In this document: piece after piece, positions 1 through 6,356 of the stretch | Layout of the letters: every line of letters starts with the position of its first letter | How positions within the stretch are numbered: position 1 is the stretch's first letter | From: an uncultured Prochlorococcus sp. | GTDB taxonomy: Bacteria; Cyanobacteriota; Cyanobacteriia; PCC-6307; Cyanobiaceae | Direction of reading: 5' to 3' | DNA length: 63,230 bases | Assembly: GCA_902520485.1 (NCBI GenBank) | Contig: CABYNZ010000004.1 | Span: 1 to 63,230, forward strand | Made by a program: the position numbers and the translations under genes | Notes under the pieces: model-generated | The model's input: only the letters and a program-made list of their open reading frames with translations | Told to the model about the DNA's origin: nothing | The model's database searches: none

Positions 1-177
1 ATAAGGAAAAATCATATCAGAAACCCCTTTTGGCAGTTTTTCTAAAGGTACTCCATGCGCTCTATCCCATAAAATTTGCATATCCTGAGAGAACAAAGAA
101 CTCCAATAACTAAAATTACAATATAACTTTTCTGGAGGTAGGAGATTTACAGATAAACCTGGGAGAGATGAATTCAT
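1..177 (-). CDS. Hypothetical protein, 5' part only
   Basis: The first 59 codons of a minus-strand gene run off the left edge of the window. The start is the ATG at 177-175, and the frame stays open to base 1. The visible N-terminus is hydrophilic and rich in aromatic residues (Tyr, Phe, Trp). It has no signal peptide or membrane segment. I do not recognise the family. The upstream spacer (178-304) contains an AGTG-N3-CACT site that recurs near the neighbouring ribbon-helix-helix gene. Regulation by that protein is possible but unproven. This could equally be the start of a longer cyanobacterial hypothetical protein. Confidence 0.6.
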   Translation of the reverse strand, partial: MNSSLPGLSVNLLPPEKLYCNFSYWSSLFSQDMQILWDRAHGVPLEKLPKGVSDMIFPY

Positions 178-280
178 AGGAATAAATATTTTATAGATTA
201 ATTGAATTTAGGTTTTTGAAATGATGAAAAATAAACTTAATATGCAAATCTCCTATATATGCAAATTAAATTTAACGCAC

Positions 281-291
281 AGTGCATCACT
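281..291. promoter_or_regulatory. AGTG-N3-CACT inverted repeat (candidate operator)
   Basis: The 11-bp site AGTGCATCACT has perfect 4-bp arms around a 3-bp spacer. It lies between the end of the ribbon-helix-helix gene and the start of the leftmost gene, and so in that gene's likely promoter. A site of the same form occurs at 741-751 on the other side of the regulator gene. Ribbon-helix-helix proteins usually bind short tandem half-sites of this kind. The link to that protein is inference. Confidence 0.3.
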
Positions 292-304
292 TTGCAACAC
301 CTTT

Positions 305-703
305 TTAAGTGTTATATTTATCCATCATTTCCTGAAATTTTAGGAATGATAAAAATTTTTTATAAGTTTGCAAGTCAAAAGTCTCATTATTCTCTTCATT
401 TAAATGGGTTGATTTAATAGGAATAAAATGATTTCCTAAGTTAGTATTAATTGAGAGTTTTGCATTATCTGTAAAGTCACCAGAATTGCCAAATAAGTTT
501 TTTGAATTATCCTCATTTGATTGATATGATTGAGTTACTTTTCCTTTTTTTTTATTAAATATACCTCTTATAGAAAGTGCTTCTTCGACTAAAATACTTA
601 TTATTTTTGAATTACTTAAATTGTTCTCTGTGCTCAATTTTTCAATTATGCTCATAACATCTTCTCTAGGAATAAAACCAACTCTTTTTTTCTTTGTAGG
701 CAT
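305..703 (-). CDS. Ribbon-helix-helix-like (CopG/MetJ-fold) hypothetical protein
   Basis: A 132-residue protein with a basic N-terminus (MPTKKKRVGFIPRED). About 35 residues then look like a ribbon-helix-helix unit: a short beta strand, a helix beginning near residue 14 (EDVMSIIEKLS) and a second helix near residues 32-45 (NSKIISILVEEAL). The remainder, from about residue 55, is polar, Asn- and Ser-rich and probably disordered, ending in a short helical tail. A ribbon-helix-helix dimer would bind DNA. No antitoxin partner lies next to it, so a toxin-antitoxin role is not supported. The gene is divergent from the small gene at 780, and CACT/AGTG half-sites fill the shared spacer. The fold is inferred from pattern only. 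Confidence 0.6.
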   Translation of the reverse strand: MPTKKKRVGFIPREDVMSIIEKLSTENNLSNSKIISILVEEALSIRGIFNKKKGKVTQSYQSNEDNSKNLFGNSGDFTDNAKLSINTNLGNHFIPIKSTHLNEENNETFDLQTYKKFLSFLKFQEMMDKYNT

Positions 704-725
704 TTAAAAATTAATTAAAGTTCAG

Positions 726-751
726 CACTTGACTGTCATAAGTGTTGCACT
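726..751. promoter_or_regulatory. Cluster of CACT/AGTG half-sites (candidate operator)
   Basis: The divergent spacer between the ribbon-helix-helix gene and the small gene at 780 contains CACTT (726-730), AAGTG (740-744) and CACT (748-751). The last two form AGTGTTGCACT, the same AGTG-N3-CACT arrangement as at 281-291. The position upstream of both starts suits an autoregulatory operator. No binding data can be inferred beyond the repetition. Confidence 0.35.
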
Positions 752-779
752 ATATTCATTATAAGTCAATAAAATTCTA

Positions 780-929
780 ATGATTTTGCCAACGACCTTA
801 CTCTTAGGAGCCCTTGGATATCTTTTCTACACCTCAAAAAGAGAACTTTCACTAGATCACCATGACCTTATGGAAAACAAAAAAGAGAATGATGATTTAT
901 ATAAAGATTTGGAAGATCTATTTATTTAA
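780..929 (+). CDS. Small membrane-anchored hypothetical protein (49 aa)
   Basis: ATG at 780 opens a 49-codon frame ending in TAA at 927-929. The N-terminus is hydrophobic (MILPTTLLLGALGYLFYT), consistent with one membrane segment. It is followed by a highly charged tail rich in Asp, Glu and Lys. This one-anchor, acidic-tail layout is common among picocyanobacterial small proteins. No Shine-Dalgarno sequence is visible, which is not unusual for this genus. It is divergently arranged with the ribbon-helix-helix gene and may share its operator. Function is unknown. Confidence 0.55.
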   Translation: MILPTTLLLGALGYLFYTSKRELSLDHHDLMENKKENDDLYKDLEDLFI

Positions 930-1036
930 AATAGCTGCATAGATATTAAGGAGATATTAAAGAACTTTGTTTCTTGACTAAAGATATACAAAACCTTAAA
1001 CATAATTAGAATTAAATTAATAAAGTTATAAATTCA

Positions 1037-1333
1037 ATGACTGTCCATCAAGATTACGAAATAAAAATCAATCTAAATGAATTGATCGAGAAGAGAATAC
1101 CATGTTGTGATTTACTTCATCCAGATCATTGTTTAACAGAAAAACAAGTCTCTGAAATTGCTCATGATATTCGTATGGATTTAAATTTGCATGATCTATA
1201 CAAGCAAGTGGATCAACACATCATGAATTATGTAAATGCAGCAGGAATTGATAACAAAGATCATTGGGTTGAACCACATCTTCCAGATTTGGAGAGAGAT
1301 TTAAAAGAAGAAGTTGGTATAGAATTTGATTAA
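1037..1333 (+). CDS. Conserved-looking hypothetical protein (98 aa)
   Basis: A soluble, acidic 98-residue protein with no signal peptide or membrane segment. It has two adjacent Cys (residues 23-24, PCCDLLHPDHC) and a third nearby, with several His residues. This gives a Cys/His-rich patch around residues 22-33 that could bind metal, but I recognise no family motif. Helical segments follow. A TTGACT element and a CATAAT element lie 35-65 bp upstream and could form a promoter, though their spacing is longer than ideal. It stands alone between small genes. The frame is clearly coding by length and composition. Confidence 0.6.
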   Translation: MTVHQDYEIKINLNELIEKRIPCCDLLHPDHCLTEKQVSEIAHDIRMDLNLHDLYKQVDQHIMNYVNAAGIDNKDHWVEPHLPDLERDLKEEVGIEFD

Positions 1334-1351
1334 TTTTTCCTATAAAAGAGA

Positions 1352-1501
1352 TTAATAAATGTATTTTTTTTCTAAATCATTTATCAATTTATAAATACTT
1401 TTAGCTGATCTCTTTCTTTTCTTTAAAAATCTAAATACTGTAAATCCAATCAATACTGCAAAAATAGGTGTGATAATAATAATTCCATGATCCATAAACA
1501 T
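1352..1501 (-). CDS. Small single-pass membrane protein (49 aa)
   Basis: Minus-strand frame from ATG at 1501 (or the in-frame ATG at 1495) to TAA at 1354-1352. The protein is 49 residues: a hydrophobic segment of about 17 residues (GIIIITPIFAVLIGFTV), a strongly basic stretch (RFLKKRKRSAK) and an amphipathic tail. By the positive-inside rule the tail would be cytoplasmic. It is convergent with the gene ending at 1333, with an 18-bp gap. Function is unknown; a small photosynthesis-associated or stress protein is possible, but no signature supports that. Confidence 0.5.
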   Translation of the reverse strand: MFMDHGIIIITPIFAVLIGFTVFRFLKKRKRSAKSIYKLINDLEKKYIY

Positions 1502-1570
1502 CAAACAGAAGTATAATACTAAAATTATTAAAAAATCTGCCCCAATAAAATAGGTACTTTATACAAATAT

Positions 1571-1627
1571 CTTTCACTATAAAAGTTAAGATTTCTCATA
1601 GAAAAGTGAAAGAAATAAATTTTTTTG
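1571..1627 (+). terminator. Inverted repeat followed by a T-run upstream of the 60-aa gene
   Basis: CTTTCACT at 1571-1578 is perfectly complementary to AGTGAAAG at 1605-1612. The 26-nt AT-rich loop is long for an intrinsic terminator. A run of seven T follows at about 1619-1625. It could be a leader hairpin or terminator upstream of the gene at 1665, or a regulatory site with two half-sites. The arms again contain CACT/AGTG, as near the ribbon-helix-helix gene. Confidence 0.3.
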
Positions 1628-1664
1628 TAGATTATGTAGATATAAATTTAATTCAATAAGGATA

Positions 1665-1847
1665 ATGATTAATTATTTTGCTTTAACAGTAACTGAGATG
1701 GGGATCGGCAAGATAGAGTTAGCAGTTATTAGTGCAGTAATTTTAATATTTCCAGTTTTATTTGTTTATGCATCTAAAAACCTTGATGCTAAAGGGGTTT
1801 TCGAATGGATGATGGAAAAACCTAGTGATTGGATAGGTAAAAAATAA
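1665..1847 (+). CDS. Small single-pass membrane protein (60 aa)
   Basis: A 60-residue protein with one clear membrane helix at about residues 18-36 (ELAVISAVILIFPVLFVYA) and a C-terminal tail containing two Trp. The ATG at 1665 is preceded by an AAGGA element at a good distance (about 1656-1660), one of the better ribosome binding sites in this region. It lacks the chlorophyll-binding ExxxxR core of high-light-inducible proteins, so I do not call it hli. The size and topology would suit a small thylakoid subunit, but the family is not recognised. Confidence 0.6.
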   Translation: MINYFALTVTEMGIGKIELAVISAVILIFPVLFVYASKNLDAKGVFEWMMEKPSDWIGKK

Positions 1848-1869
1848 GACTTTAACAATTTAACTTTTG

Positions 1870-2211
1870 CTAGCTAAATTTTAAATTTTCTAATTTAGTA
1901 ATCTCAAAATCATAAACTTGGCAATTATTTTCTAAATCATTAACTATTGAATTTTTTAGTAGAGAATAATCTATAAACTGATTGAGTTTATTATTTTTAA
2001 ATTCCTTATTAGTCTCTCCAATAGCAAATGCCAAAGCTCCCTCATAAGATATACCGAATTTGGAAGTGTTACAGTAAGTTCTTGTGAACTTATTAGAAAT
2101 CTTTTTAGTATACTTTTCTAGAGTTCTAGAAGAAGCATCCAATGAGTAAACTGGGCTACTAAAAAGAAGAAGCAAAGTTAAAGTGAATATCGTAAAAACT
2201 CTTTTGATCAT
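1870..2211 (-). CDS. Secreted hypothetical protein (113 aa)
   Basis: The N-terminus is a classic signal peptide: a basic start (MIKR), a hydrophobic core and a likely cleavage after VYS-LDA near residue 24. The mature part is about 88 residues and contains two Cys, in TYCNTS and NNCQVY, which could form a disulfide in the periplasm or lumen. The pattern resembles small exported picocyanobacterial proteins of unknown role. It is convergent with the 60-residue membrane protein, with a 22-bp gap. Its promoter would lie in the long spacer to the right. Confidence 0.6.
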   Translation of the reverse strand: MIKRVFTIFTLTLLLLFSSPVYSLDASSRTLEKYTKKISNKFTRTYCNTSKFGISYEGALAFAIGETNKEFKNNKLNQFIDYSLLKNSIVNDLENNCQVYDFEITKLENLKFS

Positions 2212-2574
2212 AATATTTCATAAAATGCAAATTTAATATAGTTTAGAATTTAACTCTGACGACTATGTTTTATTAAAAATATAGAAACTAAAAATTTACT
2301 AAACACAAAACCTATTTCATATTTTGGAAGATAGAAACTCTCTAAATGAGTTTTTTATAGTTTTAATTTTTTTTGGTAGTTTTTTAAAAAACGCCTAAAT
2401 ACTTTTGGCATAAAAAAATAATTCTAATAAAAAATAGATAACAAATAATACCTAGGTATTCAATAAATAATTATCTAAAAATAAGTAAATTAATTATTAA
2501 ATATATGGATTGAGCTATGGAAATGTATTTGAACATGAATTATTGTTTAATTAAGTACTAAATACAGAATTAAT
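2212..2574. other. 363-bp non-coding spacer with hairpins and a 14-bp palindrome
   Basis: No convincing frame is present on either strand; the longest open stretch with an ATG is about 14 codons. AAACTC (2335-2340) pairs with GAGTTT (2348-2353) and is followed by T-rich sequence, giving a terminator-like element on the plus strand although no annotated plus-strand gene precedes it. A self-complementary GTTTTTTAAAAAAC core sits inside GG...CC at about 2380-2400. A perfect 14-bp palindrome, AATACCTAGGTATT, lies at 2447-2460. The spacer must hold promoters for both flanking divergent genes and has room for a small RNA of about 130 nt. Confidence 0.4.
2447..2460. promoter_or_regulatory. Perfect 14-bp palindrome AATACCTAGGTATT
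   Basis: The sequence equals its own reverse complement over 14 bp. It lies 115 bp upstream of the small gene at 2575, inside a long non-coding spacer. It could be a dimeric regulator's operator. No regulator is identified, and an AT-rich genome yields some such palindromes by chance. Confidence 0.25.
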
Positions 2575-2769
2575 ATGGCACTACCAGAACTTATTTATGC
2601 GCCTTTAGATGGCGGAACAATACATAGATATGAAATTAGTGGTGGCAAGAGAAAATTCTTAAGATTTATAGGTTGTTATTTGGGTCAATGCAATTTCCAC
2701 AAAAATATTGATGATGCTATTGATTACATAAAAAATTTGAAAGAATCACAAAAAATACAACAAATATGA
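2575..2769 (+). CDS. Hypothetical protein (64 aa)
   Basis: A small soluble protein that starts MALPELIYAPLDGG, is rich in aromatic and Gly residues, and ends in a charged helix. No signal peptide or membrane segment is present. Cys residues at about 34 and 39 (IGCYLGQCNF) are five apart. The compact beta-rich start and helical end suggest a folded domain, but I do not recognise the family. It lies alone between the long spacer and the Rieske operon and reads in the same direction as that operon, 157 bp upstream. Confidence 0.5.
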   Translation: MALPELIYAPLDGGTIHRYEISGGKRKFLRFIGCYLGQCNFHKNIDDAIDYIKNLKESQKIQQI

Positions 2770-2926
2770 AATAAAGATTCATAAATACGATAGGGACTCA
2801 ATATTTTTCAAGAACTACATAATTATTGCTACAAATAATAGAGAATTTTCTTTTTATAAGTAATTGATTATTTACTTGGGTTATAGTTCCGAAAGATAAC
2901 CAGTCAATTAAAAAAGAAATTAATTT

Positions 2927-4249
2927 ATGGATAACAGACAAATTAATTTTTTTAAATCAAAAGACTTAAATACCGTTCTTAAACCATTTAAAAAAGGAAC
3001 GGTAGTAAAAATTGACTCGTTTGATATTAGAGAAAATCAAAATGAATTAAAAATAGGTTTATTTGGTTGGTATGCTATATGTCCTTCGAAAGAACTAAAA
3101 AAGAATAAGCTATTTTATTTTTCACTCTATGATGAGCCTCTTGTTCTTTATAGAGATGAAAATAAAAATGTAAGGTGTATTAAAAATATTTGTCCACATA
3201 GGGGGGCCTCTTTTTTTGAAGGAACATTATCAGATGGAGTAATAACCTGTCCCTATCATGGAGCTAAATTCTCATCTGGTGGAAGTTGCCAAAATCTCGA
3301 TAGAATAACATGCAGTCATATAGTAGATAATAACTACGATAACTACGCCAAAAGAATTCACTTGTCTCAATACAAAGCTTTAGAAAAGAATGGATATATT
3401 TTTGTACATTTATCTAAAAAATCAGACACTGATTTAAACAATATAATTGAAGATGCACCAATAAGTAATTACGAATTATATGAAAATGGGTTTACGTATA
3501 AGAATTATGTATATGAAGAGGTATTAGTTGACTTCAAATGTGATTGGTCAAGAATAATTGAAAATCACTTAGATATCCTTCATCTTTTTTGGGTTCATGG
3601 GGATACAATCCCTGATAAAGATGTTAATAAAAACGTTCTAGTTAGTTTTAACCAAAAAATTAATGTTACTCCTCAATACATTGAAAGTATTTATTACTAC
3701 AAGAATGAGCCTTCAAAAGAATTTATCCGGATAAAATATATACCACCAGGAAGAATATTAATTTATAAAGGTGATCCCTCTGAAGCAAGATATTTACAAG
3801 TCTTAGATCATATTCCACTAGGAAATAACAATGCAAGAGTAATAGTGAGACATTACAGAAAATTTTTAAAAAATAAACTACTTAATAACCTTATATTGTT
3901 TAAAGAGAATCAAAGAAAGATTTTTTATAAGATATTCGATGAGGATTATATGATTTTAAAAACACAAACATATAACCACAATATGGGATTTATAAGTAAG
4001 GATGAAATAAAATTATTGGGAGAAGACAGAATAATAAATTATTTTTGGAAATGGTACAAAAAGTCTGAAGATAAAGATGAACCATGGAAAAATAATATAA
4101 AGTCTCAAAATCTTGATGTATATGACAAAGTGATATTGAAATATCCTCCTGAGATAAAGAAATTAGAAATCGCAAATAATATAGATATCATTAGAAAAAC
4201 ATTTGTACGATTTGCTGCTCCGATTATATTTTTTATGTTAATAATATAA
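2927..4249 (+). CDS. Rieske non-heme iron oxygenase (PaO/Tic55-like), membrane-anchored
   Basis: A 440-residue oxygenase. The N-terminal Rieske [2Fe-2S] domain is shown by C89-x-H91 (CPHRG) and C108-x2-H111 (CPYHG). The catalytic domain shows the mononuclear iron motif D216-x2-H219-x4-H224, and an acidic patch near residue 340 (FDEDYMIL) could give the third ligand. The last 15 or so residues are hydrophobic (AAPIIFFMLII), fitting a C-terminal membrane anchor as in chloroplast pheophorbide a oxygenase/Tic55/choline-type relatives. Electrons would come from ferredoxin. The substrate is unknown: a chlorophyll breakdown product, lipid or quaternary amine are all possible. It leads a run with a 33-residue membrane peptide and an ABC ATPase. 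The family call is secure; the role is not. Confidence 0.85.
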   Translation: MDNRQINFFKSKDLNTVLKPFKKGTVVKIDSFDIRENQNELKIGLFGWYAICPSKELKKNKLFYFSLYDEPLVLYRDENKNVRCIKNICPHRGASFFEGTLSDGVITCPYHGAKFSSGGSCQNLDRITCSHIVDNNYDNYAKRIHLSQYKALEKNGYIFVHLSKKSDTDLNNIIEDAPISNYELYENGFTYKNYVYEEVLVDFKCDWSRIIENHLDILHLFWVHGDTIPDKDVNKNVLVSFNQKINVTPQYIESIYYYKNEPSKEFIRIKYIPPGRILIYKGDPSEARYLQVLDHIPLGNNNARVIVRHYRKFLKNKLLNNLILFKENQRKIFYKIFDEDYMILKTQTYNHNMGFISKDEIKLLGEDRIINYFWKWYKKSEDKDEPWKNNIKSQNLDVYDKVILKYPPEIKKLEIANNIDIIRKTFVRFAAPIIFFMLII

Positions 4250-4252
4250 TTT

Positions 4253-4354
4253 ATGAAGAAAGTAGATAGACCTTCATGGTTGAATTGGCTATATCTTTTT
4301 ATTTTTATTTTAAGCTCAATTCAATTGATTATATTTTGGAGTAATAAGTTTTAG
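4253..4354 (+). CDS. 33-residue membrane peptide between Rieske oxygenase and ABC ATPase
   Basis: ATG at 4253, three bases after the oxygenase stop, opens a 33-codon frame ending in TAG at 4352-4354. The ABC ATPase start follows two bases later. The peptide has a short basic head (MKKVDRPSWLNW), one hydrophobic helix of about 20 residues and a short tail. The fit between the two stops and starts argues that it is a real operon member. It could be a membrane tether or mini-subunit for the oxygenase or the ATPase. It is too short for family recognition. Confidence 0.55.
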   Translation: MKKVDRPSWLNWLYLFIFILSSIQLIIFWSNKF

Positions 4355-4356
4355 TC

Positions 4357-5142
4357 TTGAATAAATTTTGGTTTGAAGCAAAAAATATAAATTGTTTTAA
4401 AAATGGCTTTAGAGTAATTAAAGATTTAAATTTAAAAATAGCGTATTCAGAGAATGTAATCTTAATTGGGCCAAATGGTTCAGGTAAATCATCCTTAATT
4501 GAAATAATTAATAGAAACATCTACCCAGTAGAAGCAAATGAATCGAAACTGAAGATATTTGACAAAGAACTTATAAATTTATGGGAACTAAGAAAAAAAA
4601 TAAGTACCGTAAATAATGATATAAAAAATAGAATAAATCCAAATTTACAAGTTTTTGATTTAATTTTAAGTGGACTATATGGAAGATATTGTTATATACA
4701 AAATAAATCTGAAAAAGATTCTAGTAAGGTGGAAAAAATCATGAAGAAAATGAATATAACTAATTTATCTAAAAAGAATTTTTCCTATTTATCAGATGGA
4801 GAGAAACAAATTTCTCTCATTGCAAGGGCATTAATCAAAAAACCGAGAATCTTAATCCTAGATGAACCAGTTGCAAATTTAGATTATAAATCAAAGTTTT
4901 TTGTAATTGATAAGGTTAATGAATTATCAAAATTAAATACTAAAATTTTATGCGTCACTCATGATATTTCAATGATTACAAAAATTTATGACCGGGTGAT
5001 AATGCTAAAAGATGGCAAAATAATCGCCGATGGAGATCAAAATAAGGTTATAAATAGAGAAAATCTCAATAATTTATATGGTATTCAAGTAGATGTAACT
5101 AATAATAATGGGCTTTGGAATATAAAAAGATTAATTAAATAA
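4357..5142 (+). CDS. ABC transporter ATP-binding protein
   Basis: A 261-residue single nucleotide-binding domain. Walker A is GPNGSGKS (residues 38-45), the signature is LSDGEKQ (about 145) rather than LSGGQ, and Walker B is ILILDEP (about 166-172), followed by the switch His in CVTHD. The start is TTG at 4357, two bases after the preceding stop; the next ATG would cut into the Walker A region. The sequence resembles ATPases of the ModF/metal-type group, but no permease or binding protein is encoded beside it. It may act with a permease elsewhere, or energise something with the upstream oxygenase and membrane peptide. It overlaps the convergent zinc-ribbon gene by eight bases. Confidence 0.8.
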   Translation: MNKFWFEAKNINCFKNGFRVIKDLNLKIAYSENVILIGPNGSGKSSLIEIINRNIYPVEANESKLKIFDKELINLWELRKKISTVNNDIKNRINPNLQVFDLILSGLYGRYCYIQNKSEKDSSKVEKIMKKMNITNLSKKNFSYLSDGEKQISLIARALIKKPRILILDEPVANLDYKSKFFVIDKVNELSKLNTKILCVTHDISMITKIYDRVIMLKDGKIIADGDQNKVINRENLNNLYGIQVDVTNNNGLWNIKRLIK

Positions 5143-5323
5143 CGATTATGAAAATAGCTATCGCAATAGCTAGAAATACTAAATATTTACTTTTTAAAAA
5201 TGAAGAGGATTTATTTTTAAATGAAGAAGATCCACATTTAGAACATACAATCTTACCTCCTAAAGATCGATCTGAGACAAATGAAGAACTTCCACAATTA
5301 AAGCAAACTCTATTTACGCCCAT
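5135..5323 (-). CDS. Zinc-ribbon membrane protein (62 aa)
   Basis: The N-terminal half has two CxxC knuckles, C7-x2-C10 and C27-x2-C30, each within the near-repeat CxxCGSSSF, forming a four-cysteine zinc ribbon. Residues 43-62 form one hydrophobic helix at the extreme C-terminus, giving a tail-anchored protein with the zinc ribbon facing the cytoplasm. Short zinc-ribbon plus anchor proteins are common in cyanobacteria and have no agreed function. The gene ends inside the 3' end of the convergent ABC ATPase gene. Confidence 0.65.
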   Translation of the reverse strand: MGVNRVCFNCGSSSFVSDRSLGGKIVCSKCGSSSFKNKSSSFLKSKYLVFLAIAIAIFIIVI

Positions 5324-5400
5324 CTAAAATAAAATTTTTAGCAATTCTATCTTAATTATATTGCTAAATTCTATGTAAAGAAAAACTTCAGAATCATGAT

Positions 5401-5419
5401 GATAATGAGAATCTATTGC
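5401..5419. promoter_or_regulatory. Fur-box-like site 1 (upstream, crp-like gene)
   Basis: GATAATGAGAATCTATTGC matches the 19-bp Fur consensus (GATAATGATAATCATTATC) at 14 of 19 positions by direct comparison; the left half is near perfect and the right half weak. It overlaps the likely -35 element TTGCAA (5416-5421). Occupancy by Fur would block RNA polymerase. Together with the second site this makes a paired Fur-controlled promoter likely. Confidence 0.5.
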
Positions 5420-5444
5420 AATAAGTAAATTTATAGTGCATAAT
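5416..5444 (+). promoter_or_regulatory. Predicted sigma-70-type promoter of the crp-like gene
   Basis: TTGCAA at 5416-5421 and CATAAT at 5439-5444 are separated by exactly 17 bp, placing a transcription start near 5451. The start would lie between and within two Fur-box-like sites. The leader to the ATG at 5477 would be about 25 nt. Confidence 0.5.
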
Positions 5445-5445
5445 T

Positions 5446-5464
5446 GATAATAATTCTCATTATC
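5446..5464. promoter_or_regulatory. Fur-box-like site 2 (over the transcription start, crp-like gene)
   Basis: GATAATAATTCTCATTATC matches the Fur consensus at 16 of 19 positions and is almost fully palindromic. It covers the predicted transcription start and ends 12 bp before the coding region. This is the strongest Fur-type site I found in the window. Confidence 0.65.
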
Positions 5465-5476
5465 ATATTTTAATTT

Positions 5477-6064
5477 ATGAATTTCCATTGTTATGGAGAA
5501 TCTCCTTCAAAATTAGTAAGGATAATAACTGGACAGTCTGTATTAATAGATCTTTCATCAAGACCAAAAGGGACATGCCTAGAAGTTGAAAGTGGAATTG
5601 CTAGGGTTTATTGCCCTTGTGAAGAAACTGAAGGAATGACACTTGCATTTTTACAATCAGGTGATCAACTAAGAACGGACCTTTTATGTAGCGAAGGTGT
5701 CTGTGTTGAAGCATTAACAGATTTGTCTTTTCATAGCAATGTAAATATTGATCAGAATATTGGTTTTGATGCAGTAAATGAATGGACTTTGCAACTCCTT
5801 AGGATAAGACACTTAGGAAATGCAGAACAGCGATTACAAGCCTTGTTTTCAATACTAGTAAATCGTCTAGGTAGAAGATGTGGTCAATGGTGCGAGTTAC
5901 CCTTTAGATTAACGCACGAAAGGATTGGAGAATTAATCGGATCAACACGCGTAACATCAACAAGATTAATTTCTAAATTAAGATCATCTGAGTTATTAAT
6001 AGCTCCAATTGGAACCCAAACAGTCAGTGTTGCCCCTTCTTTTATTGAAACTTCGCCGCTATAG
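5477..6064 (+). CDS. Cysteine-rich Crp/Fnr-family transcriptional regulator
   Basis: A 195-residue regulator with an N-terminal beta-rich cNMP-type sensor fold (about residues 15-90), a long dimer helix (about 98-130) and a C-terminal winged helix whose recognition part reads LTHERIGELIGSTRVTSTRL (about 145-164), typical of Crp/Fnr. It has eight Cys (5, 34, 46, 48, 71, 76, 135, 139), including CPC and CxxxxC arrangements, unusual for a plain cAMP receptor and suggestive of a redox, Fe-S or metal sensor. The residues that contact cAMP in E. coli Crp are not evident. Two Fur-box-like sites overlap its promoter, and ferritin and an iron ABC ATPase lie downstream. I infer a role in iron or redox response. 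The small gene at 6069 follows five bases after the stop. Confidence 0.85.
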   Translation: MNFHCYGESPSKLVRIITGQSVLIDLSSRPKGTCLEVESGIARVYCPCEETEGMTLAFLQSGDQLRTDLLCSEGVCVEALTDLSFHSNVNIDQNIGFDAVNEWTLQLLRIRHLGNAEQRLQALFSILVNRLGRRCGQWCELPFRLTHERIGELIGSTRVTSTRLISKLRSSELLIAPIGTQTVSVAPSFIETSPL

Positions 6065-6068
6065 AAAC

Positions 6069-6356
6069 ATGAAGGAATCACAATCACTTACAAGCAACTT
6101 GTTAATGGAAGTTGATTTTTTATCAAATAGACTCAGAAATATCAAGCAATCCTATAAAACTACAGAAAATAAAGCATTGAAGGGAAGGTTATTTAGTGAA
6201 AACAAAAATATATTTAAAAGAGTTAAGGAAATTTATAAAATAGCTGAACTCTTAAATAAAAATAATGGGAAAATCAACTTTGCGAATTTACTTTTTGAAA
6301 TAACCAAAAGGACATTGAATGAAAATAAATTTGAAAATAATTTATTTTTTCTTTAA
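6069..6356 (+). CDS. Hypothetical protein in operon with the Crp-like regulator (95 aa)
   Basis: I place the start at ATG 6069, just after the regulator's stop at 6064, rather than at an earlier in-frame ATG inside the regulator gene. The 95-residue product is basic, helical and Asn/Lys-rich, with a possible coiled coil (about residues 10-60) and no membrane segment. It overlaps the 3' end of the convergent ferritin gene by 15 bases. Co-transcription with the regulator under the same Fur-box promoter is likely, so it should be iron-responsive. I recognise no domain. Confidence 0.6.
   Translation: MKESQSLTSNLLMEVDFLSNRLRNIKQSYKTTENKALKGRLFSENKNIFKRVKEIYKIAELLNKNNGKINFANLLFEITKRTLNENKFENNLFFL

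Noticed and set aside
305..703. Toxin-antitoxin module with the ribbon-helix-helix protein
   Set aside because: Neither neighbour looks like a toxin, and no overlapping partner frame is present.
1665..1847. Possible high-light-inducible (hli) gene
   Set aside because: The single helix lacks the ExxN/HxR chlorophyll-binding core of that family.
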